Of a DNA stretch of 64,000 nucleotides, positions 1 to 11,595 are shown piece by piece. This DNA comes from Tipula vernalis (taxonomy: Eukaryota; Arthropoda; Insecta; Diptera; Tipulidae): assembly GCA_958295665.1 (NCBI GenBank), contig OY282558.1, positions 330,743,106-330,807,105 on the forward strand. Reading direction: 5' to 3'. The position numbers and the translations under genes were made by a program. A model generated the notes under the pieces. The model was given only the letters and a program-made list of their open reading frames with translations, searched no databases and was not told where the DNA came from. The stretch's first letter is position 1, and the number at the start of each line of letters is the position of its first letter.

Positions 1-2161
1 TTTTCTACCAAATTCAGTTTTGATTTTATAACATTTTAAAAGATTAAAACGACGGGTTATATGGCTATGATTTACAAACTGAAACTCAATGTTTGATAGC
101 GTTGACGATAACCGCAAACATTTATACATGTATAGTGAAACATGAAATTGGAATAATGCGTTTATTGGCAGGATTCCTTCAGTTACAATCTTATACAGCT
201 CGATGGAGGGAAACAAGTGTGGAAGCCTATAGATAGCTTTGCAGCTTTTGTTTTGTAAAATTTGCAACCTTTTTATCTTTGATTTTCCAATATGACCAAA
301 ACAAGCAATCGCGAAATAGAATCTTGTGTGAATAAATGAAGAATAAATCATTTTTAGAATATGTTGTGGAACAAAGGAAGCAAGCTTCTTAATCAAATAA
401 ATAAACGGACTGACTTTTAAACTCAACGTATGAATTTGTTCATTCCAAGACATATGCTTATCAAGTAAAACTCCAAGATATTTGAGTTTATCAACTCCCT
501 CGATTTGAAACCTCACCATTTGAAACTTGCAAGGGTTGGAAATCACAATGAGGGAGGAATGGGGATTGAAAGATAATAAATTTGGTTTTGTTGAGGTTTA
601 CAGATATTTTATTTACATTGAAATATTCTATAAGTACAGCAACGTCGTTTTCCATGTGTGCCATGGCTTGGGAGCAATCTTTGGAATTATAGAATATTGC
701 GGTATCATCAGCAAACATTCTAATTTTCCCAGCCAGAGGTAGGTGTGATATATCATTTATGAAAATCAGAAATAGAATAGGGCCAAGTACACTACTCTGA
801 GGGACGCCGCAATTAATACTTAGAGTGCTACTAATTACACCATCTAAAGCCACAAATTGTTTACGATTTTGAAGATAACTCATCAAAATATTATAAGCCA
901 AGCCCCGAAAGCCATAGCAATACAACTTATTTAGAAGTAGACGATGATCAATTAATGCAGTCAAACGATTTATGCAGATCTAAAAATAGACCACATGTAT
1001 ACTCCTGATTATCGAAAGCCCGGTAAATCAGATCAGTAATCTCAATTAAAGCGGTATCTGTGCCAGACCCCTGTCTAAAACCATATTGATGACAGTAAAA
1101 AAAATCTAAAGCGTTTAGATATTCAGTCAGGCAATTAATTGCAATTAATTTTTCAAGTATTTTGTCAAACACAGACAAGACAGAAATTGGTCGGTAGTAA
1201 CTAGCAGCTTTGCAGTCTCCTGATTTAAATATAGGTGTCACTTTTGCAATCTTCAAACAATCAGGATAAATACCGGTTTCAAACACTACATTGAATAAAT
1301 CCGTCAATATTTGAGAAAAGAATGCTGAGTTACGTTTTATAACAGTATTATGAATATTATCATACCCATCACCCTTATTATTGTCTAAATTAATAATTAT
1401 ATTATATGTTTCCGTAACGGAGATTGGGCGCAAAAAAAATGAATTCGGGCTGTTATTGTGCAGATTATATAATTCAGTGTTACCATTACTTGTAGAAGAG
1501 AGGCTGTTGTCAACATTTACAAAATGGTTATTGAATATATTTACAATACTGGGAAGGTCTTTGTATTTGACATCATTTTGTACAATGGAGTGGATATCCG
1601 CTTTAGTATTATGCTTTATGAATTGATTTATTTGATTCCATACTTCCTTTTGATTTAAATTATTAAACAAATTTTTGAAATACAATTTTTTAGATTTGAT
1701 CCTTCTATTGAGTAAATCTAGTCTGTCCTTTAACGCAGAGTTGTTTGTGCTTTGTTTAAACCTTTTGAGTGTGTGATTTTTTTCTTTTATTACATTCCAA
1801 AGATCTAGATTCATCCAGGGACAAATACTAGCATTTTTCATTTTCACCTGTACTTGTTTAGACTTCGAAAATTTACCAACCAACTCATTATATTTTCCAA
1901 AGATTAATTTTAGGGTTGAATCAGGGTTGTGAATGTCAAATGAGGTTGAAAATAAAAACTCATCGTAGTATTGATTCACTTTGTCATAATTTACCGTTTT
2001 CTTTTCTAATTCCTTATTTATGTATTTCGGTTTAAACACGAATTTTGAAAAAATAAAACTATGATCACTGATATCAGATTCAATTGTTGAGTTAAAAACT
2101 CGTTCTATATTAAGAAAACTGCTAATAGCATGATCCAAGATATTACCACTTACTGGTCTGG
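1..2161 (-). pseudogene. CR1-like LINE ORF2, endonuclease C-terminus and reverse transcriptase (broken)
   Basis: This is the 3' part of a non-LTR retrotransposon ORF2 read right to left. It begins with the end of an APE-type endonuclease domain (an ILDHAI stretch and an SDISDH motif near 2070). The reverse transcriptase follows, with KGDGYDNI, a YYRPISVLS block, DLHKSFDCIN (normally followed by DHRLLLNKL) and the catalytic FADDTAIF near 690-718. There is a frameshift near 955 inside the RT, where the DLHKSFD and IDHRLLLNKL blocks fall in different frames, and another near 500. Beyond that the KLKYLGVLLD thumb region and a C-terminal tail stay open to the window edge. The GVPQG box reads GVPQS. 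The rest of the endonuclease is at 10249-10874, displaced by the insertion at 2166-10247. The CR1/jockey-type assignment is from motif resemblance; the clade is uncertain. Confidence 0.85.
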
Positions 2162-2206
2162 ACATGTATTTCAGTCCAAAAAATGTGCTATGTGCGATGT
2201 GCGTTT

Positions 2207-3655
2207 CGTATACGTACACGGTGTATAATATACTTTTTGCGATTGTGTTGTGTCAAATATTTTACTTGTGTTAGTGCATTTTTGTCATCGCAAGTATCAA
2301 AAATAATTGAATCGGGCGAAATCGGTTCAAATTTTTTGCTGCTTATATTTCCAAATTTCACAAGTCGCACATGCTTTTTTTATGGTGCGTTATGATTTTT
2401 GTTTTTTTATTAGTCAATTATCGATGATTCTTCACAATGGTAAGTGTTTGGTGTTTATTGAATTTAATATAAATTTTTAAATTAAATTATTTTATTTATT
2501 ACAGCTTAACGTAATATTCTACAGGTTATTGGTTGTAGGACTATTCTGTTGCAGCCCCAATTGCAGTCTTTTCTGGATACTGCTTGTTCTATCGCATTCC
2601 ATTTGCGGTAGGTTGCGGCGTGGACTCGGCAGTTGGTCGCGGCGTGTTGAATGATCAATTGTGCAGCATAGAAAAATTCGCAATTCTTACAGCTCGATTA
2701 TACGAGAAATCTACATAGTTATTGCTAGAGCAAGACCCACATTTGACTTTACATTTTCTTTCTCTATGGTTTATCCTTCGGGAGTTTTATAGTTCTCGCT
2801 AGACTTTCTAAACTTGATGGGTCGTTAGTCTATCACCCATGCCTTAGTCCAAATTCATTCAGTTTACTAGCTAAGAATGCCATCGACATAGTACACTTAT
2901 GTCTATTAGATTTGAATCACTGGCTTGCGCCATGTGCCCATTGCGACATTGAGTGCGGGACCTCTATGACTTCCAGCCATTCGTACTGTTGTAAATTTTT
3001 GAAAATTTAGAAAAATAATACCTGCAACTAGACTTGCGTCAACCAAATATACCATAACAGGATCCAAACTCTAGCGTAGCGTTATCTGCTCTAATGTCTA
3101 AACTACAAATAATATAAATTGATAAATAAATATTCGGTACTCTTCTATTCGAAATAAGAAAGGAATGGTATTTGCAACTATTTAGGAATAATAATTTATA
3201 ATAAAATTCACGCTGATCCACAGCCCACAGGTTACCTGTGTGTTGATCGCACAGATTACCTGTGTCTTGATATCCAATATTAGTGAAAGTAATTTTATTC
3301 ATCAAAAGCCACAAAGCTGGCGTTTATGTAACGAGATAATTGATTATAAGCACATAGTCAGTTGTACACAAAAATTGCTTCGGGACTTGAGAGATTGGCT
3401 CACGACAATCACATTTTTTACCATGGTTTTTGCAAATATCGGTTTTTATAGCAAAAAATGCCAATTATGCTCAAAATAAAAACCGCAAATAATTTTCTTT
3501 TTACTTTTACCAATTGACTTTAAAAATTAAATAAAAAAACAACAAAAATTTTCAAAATTATGACTAGAATAGTTCTATTCCTACAAAAACTATTCATTCC
3601 GGAATTAAAAAAAGCGGCATTGTTGTTGTAAAATTCCCAAAGTAAGACAACATCT
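2207..3655. other. Non-coding left part of the composite insertion
   Basis: No credible gene is seen. The stretch holds an AT-rich leader with splice-like signals (a GTAAGT near 2440 and a TTATTACAG near 2500), a moderately GC-richer block at about 2520-2990, and small direct repeats of a TTACCTGTGT word near 3230-3265. It ends at CCAAAGTAAGAC (3637-3648), which matches the terminus of the MITE at 52581-52979, so part of it is a related MITE end. Confidence 0.5.
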
Positions 3656-3659
3656 ATTT

Positions 3660-5765
3660 CATTTTTTATGAATAAATTTCTTTATTAAAACTTTCTTCTT
3701 TTTCTATACAATTTTATGCCAAATTTTCGGTTTTTTAAACCATTATCAAGGCTATGCAAAATTTAATTAAAAACTAAAAAAATCGCCGTGAACTACTGCA
3801 CTGCAACTGCTGTAAACAAACTGGTTGATAGAACGCGCTCAAAGTTGGCGCATAAATCATAATGAAAGACAGTCATACTATGAAAAAACAAATAATGTCC
3901 AGCTGGCATATATGGTACAGTAAAATGTGTAGCTTTATCGCAGCAAGATTTAAAGAAAAATTAAATTCATCCTTATAGTGTTATATCATACAAAGAGAGA
4001 CTAGACACGTTTAAACTAGATAATCGCATATTCTACATTGTCCAGTTATTTTTTTTTCAATCTGTCACTACACGATAGCTAGTATCAATGTTTTCGAGTT
4101 ATTTTTTAGAATTTTGTTAATTTTTTCAGTCAAATTTGGTACGTACATATGTCATTGATCCAAATTTTAAAGTCAGTATTTTTTGGTTTTTTATTTTTGG
4201 TACGTATATAGTGTTTTCGTTATCAATTTATTAACGAGTTTTTCAGGATAATTATTCCTCGATAACGTGTCCTTAATTTTGTTTATGTTTTTTTGCCTAA
4301 ATTCGCTATCAGTCAGATATATTACTCTTTTAATAAATGAGTGCGCTACATTTCTTTTCATATTGTACGGGTGCACTGAAATGAAATTTAGTAACGTATT
4401 TGAAGCAATTTCTTTTTTATACCATTCTGTTTTTATAATTTTTGTCCGTCTATGTAATTTTAAGTCTAAAAATGCCAAAGAGTTCTTCGTATCTTCTTTT
4501 TCTACAGTGAATTTTAGTTTATTATGAAATGTATTGAATAAATTTTTGATGATGTCAATATTCGAGTCTGTAGTGGCCAAAATAATATCGTCTACGTACT
4601 TATAAATAAATGTTGGTTGTTTGACTAACAACGGTAATTTTTCATTAAATAATTTTTCCAATACAATGTCAGCCAGAATAGGAGATAACGGGTTCCCCAT
4701 CGCTACGCCAAATTTTTGTTTGTAAAAAATGTTTTGGAATTTGAAATAACTATTATCTATAATACACACGTCTAAAATCCTAAAAAATTCCTCTCTGGTT
4801 AATACAGAATTTAGCTCAATTTCACCCCACCTTTCCGAAATTGCAAATTTTGCGGTATCTACCGATACATTGGTAAATAATGATACTACGTCTAAAGATG
4901 CTAGTGTATCATTATCTTCAATTTTGTTAGTTTTAATTAAATCTTTAAACATAAATGAATTTTTAATGTTAAATTTGCTATTTTCGGTTAATGTATTTAA
5001 AATTTTACAACAAAATTTTGACAGATTATAAGCCGGGGAATTGATGGTCGAAACTATAGGTCTTAAAGGAATATTTACTTTGTGAATTTTTGAGAGGCCA
5101 TATATTCTCGGTGGTATAGGGTTATTAATTTTTAAAAACAGTTTCGTCTCATTATTAATTAAATTTTTACTTTTTAAGTCCTCGATAATTTTGAAACATT
5201 TTTTATTGATATTTTTGGTCGGGTCGTTATCTAAAATTTCGTATGTCTCTGTATCATTTAAAAGTTCTGTCATTTTATTTTTATAGTCTATTGTGTTCAA
5301 AAGTACTGAATGTTGCCTTTATCAGATTTAGTTAAACATAGATTTGGATTATCTTTTAAAAATTTAGTTAATACATTTTTAGCTTTAATAAGAATTTTGT
5401 TATTTTTCGACATTATCTGTTTTTTATTTAAAAATTGTATCATCACATTTGTTGTTTGCGCTCTTTTTTCGTCCACAAAATCTTTCTCTGTTCCTGATAA
5501 AATATTCTCTAAATCGGTTAGAATTTCTAAAACTGGAATTTTGTTCTGTTCTACCGGAAAACCAAAATTAGGTCCAAAACTCAATGCCACATAACATTCT
5601 TCTGGGATGTTTATATCCGTTAAATTAATCACGTTACATTTTTCATATCTAAATTCAATTTGTTTTTGTTTCTTTTCTAAATTTTTAAATTTTTTGTCTA
5701 ATGTGTCTTTTTTAATTTTTTGTATAATTTGGAATGTTCGTTATATACACTTTGGAACTGTTCAT
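3660..5765 (-). pseudogene. Penelope-like element, left copy, lacking the endonuclease domain
   Basis: This is a minus-strand Penelope-like retroelement. The N-terminal region is at 5632-5297. One missing base near 5305 shifts the frame just after the TKSDKGN block, and the RT continues 5300-4191. RT landmarks are the PRIYGLSKIHK block, a LRPIVSTINSPAYNLSK block, SLDVVSLFTNV, AMGNPLSP and the catalytic YKYVDDIILA. Compared with the right copy (7168-9700), it diverges at about 4080, just before the GIY-YIG region. It rejoins the shared 3' end at about 3780-3667. The intervening 3785-4075 is unrelated to the right copy, so the endonuclease is deleted or replaced. A jockey fragment interrupts its 5' end at 5779. 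Penelope RTs are related to telomerase; both activities are needed for insertion, so this copy is dead. Confidence 0.88.
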
Positions 5766-5778
5766 ATATTCTAATAAC

Positions 5779-6777
5779 GCAGACCGACATTTCCGTGTAA
5801 AATATAACCAAGAGTACTCTGAACTAAAGAGAATATCAGCAGGCATACCACAGGGTAGCGTACTGGGTCCTATATTGTACATCCTGTACACCAGAGATAT
5901 GCCAAATACAGAAGGTTCCACCATAGCAACATTTGCAGACGATACAGCTATTCTGGCGACTGGAAAGTGTATATCAGAAGCAACGACCAAACTTCAAAAA
6001 GCAACCGACACAGTGAGTAGTTGGACAAAGAAATGGCGCATTAGCCTAAACGAAGCAAAGTCGGTTCACGTAAACTTCACAAACCAGAAAGTTAACTGGA
6101 TTCCAGTGAAACTTAATTCAAGGCCGGTTCCAAATGCAAATACAGCCAAATACCTCGGCATGACTCTCGATTGGAAGCTTAGATGGAAAGAGTATGTTAA
6201 AAAGAAAAAAGAAGAATTGAACATTAAATATAGGAAAATGTATTGGCTAATAGGTAGAAACTCTGAGCTTACAATACATAACAAATTGCTATTATATCAG
6301 CAAATACTTAAACCAATATGGACCTACGGTATTCAACTTTGGGGTTGTACCAAGAAGACAAATGTACAAATGATTCAATGTTTTCAAAACAAAGTGCTGC
6401 GTGGCATTGTAAACGCACCATGGTACATTAGAAATGATAACCTCCATAGGGACTTAAATATGGAATATGTTAGTGAAGAAATACAAAATCATGCGAAGAA
6501 ACATATTCAGCGGATATCTCGGCACCAAAATGCAGACATACGAAGTTTGTTGGATACCACCAATGCAGTAAGAAGACTTCAAAGGCAGAAACCTTTGGAA
6601 TTGGGCAGTTGTATTTAATTCGGATAGAGAAAAATAATTACTATGTAAATTCAAACGGGAGTAACCATTGGGCTACTGCCCGTCAAATGTGAATCTTCAT
6701 TTAAGAAAGATAAATTACTAAATGATTTGTAAATCAGTTGTAATATTAAATAAAGGGAAAAAAAAAAAAAAAAAAAA
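5779..6777 (+). mobile_element. 5'-truncated jockey-like LINE insertion with poly(A) tail
   Basis: A 5'-truncated LINE is inserted in the left Penelope copy. Identical 13-bp target duplications, ATATTCTAATAAC, lie at 5766-5778 and 6778-6790. The coding part (5779-6618) carries the RT GIPQGSVLGPILY and FADDTAIL boxes, then KYLGMTLDWKLRW and a C-terminal region with a PIWTYGIQLWG block, typical of jockey-group elements. RT motif A and the endonuclease are missing. A polyadenylation signal AATAAA at 6749-6754 precedes an A-tract ending at 6777. The reading frame happens to continue leftward into Penelope sequence, so the 294-residue ORF that starts at 5734 is a chimera at its N-terminus. Perfect target duplications and an intact frame suggest a fairly recent insertion. 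Confidence 0.9.
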
Positions 6778-7200
6778 ATATTCTAATAACAATAAATTCT
6801 TGTCTCAACAATATAAATGAAGCGCTTACCTCATCTTCCAACTTTTGTACTGTGAAGAAATATAAAAAATTTTATAAATAGGTCTATAATTTAGCCAAAC
6901 ATAAAAAATAATATAAAAAGACCTAAAGTTACTGACATAACAAAAACAACTTGGTTGGGTTAAGATTAAAAACAAATTATTTTTGTTTATGTTTATGATA
7001 CGATGCGGAAATATTTTAGATTTCCTCATCTTCCAACTTTTGTACGGTGAAGATTAGGTAAGCGCTTTATTTATATTGTTGAGACAAGAATTTATTGTTA
7101 TTAGAATATATGAACAGTTCCAAAGTGCGGCAAAGCGCTTTATTTATATTGTTGAGACAAGAATTTATTGTTATTAGAATATATGAACAGTTCCAAAGTG
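6778..7200. repeat. Head-to-head junction of the two Penelope copies with a 67-bp direct repeat
   Basis: The two Penelope elements face each other here. Sequence at 6778-6860 recurs inverted at about 7029-7110 (the TTCCAACTTTTGTAC word, an AAGCGCTT site and a GTTGAGACAAG word). On the right side a 67-bp segment is repeated directly, at 7061-7127 and 7134-7200. The centre holds a block (about 6866-6928) that recurs at 10042-10105, near the 3' end of the right copy. Such terminal rearrangement is typical of Penelope-like elements. Confidence 0.75.
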
Positions 7201-9694
7201 TATATAACGAACATTCCAAAATTATACAAAAAATTAAAAAATTTAGAAAAGAAACAAAAACAAATTGAATTTAGATATGAAAAATGTAACGTGATTAATT
7301 TAACGGATATAAACATCCCAGAAGAATGTTATGTGGCATTGAGTTTTGGACCTAATTTTGGTTTTCCGGTAGAACAGAACAAAATTCCAGTTTTAGAAAT
7401 TCTAACCGATTTAGAGAATATTTTATCAGGAACAGAGAAAGATTTTGTGGACGAAAAAAGAGCGCAAACAACAAATGTGATGATACAATTTTTAAATAAA
7501 AAACAGATAATGTCGAAAAATAACAAAATTCTTATTAAAGCTAAAAATGTATTAACTAAATTTTTAAAAGATAATCCAAATCTATTACTACGTTTCCATG
7601 ATGGAGTTAACCGGGATTAACGTGGATTATCTTATCATGGAAACATGTCGAGTTTAGGATCTTCGTTAAGTTTCTTAATCCAACTTAACTCAACGAAAGT
7701 AGTAGGGTTAGAAGGGATTCTATCTGTCAAAAGCGAAAAAAACAATTATACCAATTCAAAATGGAATTGCGAGTATTCTTTTCTCTCCATAATACTTTAT
7801 AAATCATAAAAATCACAATAAATGTTAAATTGAAAAATTTCCACCATACAAATAAAATTTCCAAAAGTGACTTTAAATTGTTTTGAAATATCAAATTACA
7901 CTAGAATTTATAATTGCATGGAAACAATATGGATTAGCGCGGCCATGTTGTTAACTCAACGAAACTCTTAAACCGGGTTAACTCTGTCATGGAAACGTTA
8001 CATATGTTTAACTAAATCTGATAAAGGCAACAAGACAGTACTTTTGAACACAATAGACTATAAAAATAAAATGACAGAACTTTTAAATGATACAGAGGCA
8101 TACGAAATTTTAGATAATGACCCGACCAAAAATATCAATAAAAAATGTTTCAAAATTATCGAGGACTTAAAAAGTAAAAATTTAATTAATAATGAGACGA
8201 AACTGTTTTTAAAAATTAATAACCCTATACCACCGAGAATATATGGCCTCCCAAAAATTCACAAAGTAAATATTCCTTTAAGACCTATAGTTTCGACCAT
8301 CAATTCCCCGGCTTATAATCTGTCAAAATTTTGTTGTAAAATTTTAAATACATTAACCGAAAATAGCAAATTTAACATTAAAAATTCATTTATGTTTAAA
8401 GATTTAATTAAAACTATCAAAATTGAAGATAATGATACACTAGCATCTTTAGACGCAGTATCATTATTTACCAATGTATCGGTAGATACCGAAAAATTAG
8501 CAATTTCGGAAAGGTGGGGTGAAATTGAGCTAAATTCTGTATTAACCAGAGAGGAATTTTTTAGGATTTTAGACGTGTGTATTATAGATAATAGTTATTT
8601 CAAATTCCAAAACATTTTTTACAAACAAAAATTTAGCGTAGCGATGGGGAACCCGTTATCTCCTATTCTGGCTGACATTGTATTGGAAAAATTATTTAAT
8701 GAAAAATTACCGTTGTTAGTCAAACAACCAACATTTATTTATAAGTACGTAGACGATATTATTTTGGCCACTACAGACTCGAATATTGACATCATCAAAA
8801 ATTTATTCAATACATTTCATAATAAACTAAAATTCACTGTAGAAAAAGAAGATACGAAGAACTCTTTGGCATTTTTAGACTTAAAATTACATAGACGGAC
8901 AAAAATTATAAAAACAGAATGGTATAAAAAAGAAATTGCTTCAAATACGTTACTAAATTTCATTTCAGTGCACCCGTACAATATGAAAAGAAATGTAGCG
9001 CACTCATTTATTAAAAGAGTAATATATCTGACTGATAGCGAATTTAGGCAAAAAAAACATAAACAAAATTAAGGACACGTTATCGAGGAATAATTATCCT
9101 GAAAAACTCGTTAATAAATTGATAACGAAAACACTATATACGTACCAAAATAAAAAACCAAAAAATACTGACTTAAAATTTGGATCAATGACGTACGTAC
9201 CAAATTTGACTGAAAAAATTAACAAAATTCTAAAAAATAACTCGAAAACATTGATACTAGCTAATAAAATTGGAAATAAAGCTTACGACAGTTATTCAAA
9301 ATTAAAAGATAAAATACCTGAAGAACAAAAAGACGGACTTATATACAAAATTAAATGTAAAGATTGCGATTCATGCTATGTGGAAGAAACTAGCAAAACA
9401 AAATTAGTAGGAGTACATCAACACAAAAAAGACGTAGAAAATATTAATAAATTCCCGACAATGACACACGTAACATACAGATCAGCTTTAGTTAAACATA
9501 GTTTTGAGAATAAACATAAATTTGATTTTGATAATGCGGCCACTTTAGGATACGAACAAAAAAAGAATAAAAGATTATTTAAAGAAGCGTGTCACATTTG
9601 GACGCTCAAAAATCCAGTAAATTACAAAGTAGATATAAACCGTTTGCAAACTAATTATAAAAATATTATTAAAAATTTCGTAAAACCAAACTAA
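7168..9694 (+). pseudogene. Penelope-like element, right copy, RT plus degenerate GIY-YIG endonuclease
   Basis: This plus-strand Penelope-like ORF is broken at two points. The N-terminal part (7168 to about 7585) is cut by a MITE (7586-8002). The RT resumes near 8003 with TKSDKGNKTVLL and continues through SLDAVSLFTNV, AMGNPLSP and YKYVDDIILA. An extra A in an A-run at about 9050 ends this frame at 9072; the left copy has one A fewer and reads on. The last part, 9119-9694, is the Penelope endonuclease with DGLIYKIKCKDCDSCYV. Where active GIY-YIG proteins have a YVGQT-type motif and a downstream catalytic Arg, this reads YVEETSKTKLVGVH, so Gly is Glu and the Arg position looks lost. The ORF is probably non-functional. 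Confidence 0.87.
7586..8002. mobile_element. 417-bp MITE with about 30-bp inverted repeats inside the Penelope ORF
   Basis: Comparison with the uninterrupted left copy (reverse strand near 5325-5345) shows an exact insertion within ...AATCTATGTTTAAC. TAT precedes and follows it (7583-7585 and 8003-8005), consistent with a TAT or TA target duplication. The ends are inverted: TACTACGTTTCCATGA on the left against TGTAACGTTTCCATGA on the right, followed by a shared GAGTTAACC. It has no coding capacity. The superfamily is uncertain (TA-type or Harbinger-like). Confidence 0.85.
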
Positions 9695-9700
9695 AATTTT

Positions 9701-10246
9701 ACGTAGATAAAAAATTAAATTGTCGTTAGTATATACTAAAATCAGCTGTTCATAGAAAATAATAACGTAAAATTGACTTGGTCAAGGACACTATGTAAAT
9801 AAAATGTTTTTCCTTGTTTAGACAAACAAAATAAATTTGTCGGTTGGTGAAAAATATTGTGTATAGCATATGTAAATATTGGTATTATTGTATATATGTT
9901 TAATTTTTGTAAATAATTGTAATTTTTATAATTTTTTAGTTTTTAATTAAATTTTGCATAGCCTTGATAATGGTTTAAAAAACCGAAAATTTGGCATAAA
10001 ATTGTATAGAATAAGGAGAAAGTTTTAATAAAGAAATTTATTAAAAAATTTTATAAATAGGTCTATAATTTAGCCAAACATAAAAAATAATATAAAAAGA
10101 CCTAATTAAAAATAAACAAATAACATCTATTTCGTATTGCTTTTCTTTCCATATGATAAATGTTTTTGCTCGCATACACGTATATTTTACGAATACTATT
10201 ACTTTCCGGTTCGCACTCGCACATCGCACATTTTTGGACTGAAATT
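9701..10246. other. Penelope 3' UTR and right end of the composite insertion
   Basis: This non-coding stretch lies downstream of the endonuclease. Positions 9940-10040 match, inverted, the left Penelope 3' end at 3667-3780 (a CCTTGATAATGG word and TTTTAATAAAGAAATTT). Positions 10042-10105 repeat the block at 6866-6928. The last 40 bp form the right terminal inverted repeat of the composite. Confidence 0.7.
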
Positions 10247-10248
10247 CA

Positions 10249-10874
10249 CATCCTGGTAGCAAATGTGTTAGTAACAATCATACCATGACTTAATAAGGTG
10301 GAATTGTACTCAGAAATTAGTTTTAATTTTTTATTAATCGGTATATTCAAATCTCCTACAATAATAAAGTCAGAATTGGAATTGTTGCTACATAGAAGTT
10401 GTTCCAAGATTTCTAAAAAATAAGTAGTATCAGAGCCAGGTGGCCTATAGATCCCACAAACATTAATTGGATTAAACCCCGAGGGTTGAATACAAATAAA
10501 CTGGAACGGCAAGGTCCCATCGTCAGTGTTTAGGATATTATAGCGAATATCTTCCCTGATGAACTTCGCAATTCCCCCCCCCCCCCAGACCTGTCATATC
10601 AACAAGAGAAGACGGTTGAGAAATTTTTAATATTAAAGGAGAATATATTTGAGCTTTTAATAAATGTTTCGGTTATAACTATCAAATGAATCTCAGTATG
10701 TAAATGTAAACTATCAATGAAATTTAGTAAATCGTCAAACTTACTTAGTTCATTCATGCCCCAAATATTAAATTGAAGTACACACAGGCTTTTGGAAGAA
10801 AGATCCAATGAGAAATCATCAATATTTGAAAAATAATTGTTAAAACATTTTGCTTTTAAAGATTTAAAAGTCAT
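10249..10874 (-). pseudogene. CR1-like LINE ORF2, N-terminal endonuclease (broken)
   Basis: This is the first part of the LINE ORF2. The APE-like endonuclease opens with the CVLQFNIWG block (the metal-binding Asn), then VITETF (catalytic Glu), a GIYRPPG block and VGDLNIP (Asp and Asn). Two frames are needed, 10874-10599 and 10512-10246, with a frameshift at or near a run of 13 Cs (10568-10580) that would encode polyglycine. The domain stops at ...FATRM, where the composite element (2166-10247) is inserted, and resumes at 2161 with SRPVSGNILDH. The start codon at 10874 is the likely ORF2 start, though a little upstream sequence may belong. Confidence 0.82.
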
Positions 10875-11112
10875 TCAATAAAAACTGATTAGAAAATCTA
10901 AAGCGATACATAAGAAAGAAAACTTTAAAAGTATGTAAAAAAAAATTTGAATACAAAAATATGAAAAGCTGAACGTGGATATAATATAAAAGTGTGGAAA
11001 AAAAAAATAAAAAAAATCCATGCATTAAAACTAAAAATATCGATAAAAGACTGAAGGACAGAAACAATGAATCACGATAGTGTAATATTACCTTTAAAAT
11101 ACAGAATGTTGA
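10875..11112. other. Spacer between LINE ORF1 and ORF2
   Basis: This AT-rich stretch lies on the minus-strand path from ORF1 to ORF2. No conserved coding sequence is recognised; A- and T-runs predominate. Confidence 0.5.
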
Positions 11113-11119
11113 TACCAAC

Positions 11120-11361
11120 CAAAACCAACAAAAATATTATACAAGCCAAACAGTACAAGGTTATGGTACAAACACTCAAGATATAAAAAAGTACGTTAAG
11201 GCGTAGTATTAGTGATGCATATAAATAAATCAGAAAGTATATATACACAAAACAAATAAGTATAGGTGATAGATTCATAATAAATATAGTGTACATTTTT
11301 TTGATAGGATCTGTGTAAGGAGCGAACGAGACGGCTTGTATAAACATTTTTGTTGGTTTTG
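11120..11361. mobile_element. 242-bp MITE with 7-bp target duplication
   Basis: The element starts CAAAACCAACAAAAAT and ends with the inverted complement (ATTTTTGTTGGTTTTG). The inverted repeat continues into TATACAAGCC and GGCTTGTATA. It is flanked by TACCAAC at 11113-11119 and 11362-11368, a perfect 7-bp target duplication. It is non-coding. The same family builds the cluster at 18755-19474. A 7-bp target duplication is known from Galileo-type P-superfamily elements, but the termini here do not let me assign it. Confidence 0.9.
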
Positions 11362-11431
11362 TACCAACATATAGTGCAAATGTAGTTGTGTGATGTAATT
11401 GTGGTGATGCTTTATTAATTGTAGATGTGTA

Positions 11432-11587
11432 TTAAACCGTTTCCTGTGTAACGGAAGCAGCAGCCCGTGGTGATTTTGGTGTCCTAATACCGGATGAATC
11501 GTATGGATGATGAAATTTATCAAATTGATCAATTTGATTAAATGAATCAATTTGATAAATCCTTGAATCAGGTTTTTCCCGTAGGTA
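11432..11587 (-). pseudogene. LINE ORF1 C-terminal tail (displaced)
   Basis: Reading minus from 11595, the frame gives IIYLREKPDSRIYQID and ends at a TAA at 11432. Joined to the ORF1 body at 17029, which ends ...LKYLWCKNN, this makes a continuous YLWCKNNIIYLREKPDSRI C-terminus like those of LINE ORF1 proteins of the Baculo_FP-like type. This supports a single ORF1 split by the foldback element at 11596-17020. Confidence 0.8.
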
Positions 11588-11595
11588 AATAATAT

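Larger units (their letters stand above)
2166..10247. mobile_element. 8.1-kb composite insertion with imperfect terminal inverted repeats
   Basis: The insertion splits the LINE endonuclease. It is bounded by ACAT at 2162-2165 and 10248-10251, a 4-bp target duplication. Its ends are inverted: GTATTTCAGTCCAAAAAATG on the left and the complement of GAATTTCAGTCCAAAAATG on the right, continuing into a degenerate TGTGCGATGTGCG stretch on both sides. Removing it brings the LINE reading frame ...FATRM directly onto SRPVSGNILDH. It contains two head-to-head Penelope elements, a jockey fragment and MITEs. No transposase of its own is visible, and the superfamily is unassigned. Confidence 0.75.

Noticed and set aside
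5712..5990. Minus ORF of 92 codons
   Set aside because: It is the reverse of the jockey RT fused to a Penelope end across an insertion junction.
10568..10580. Run of 13 Cs as a regulatory or structured site
   Set aside because: It lies in the endonuclease frame as glycine codons and is best read as a homopolymer expansion or sequencing uncertainty.
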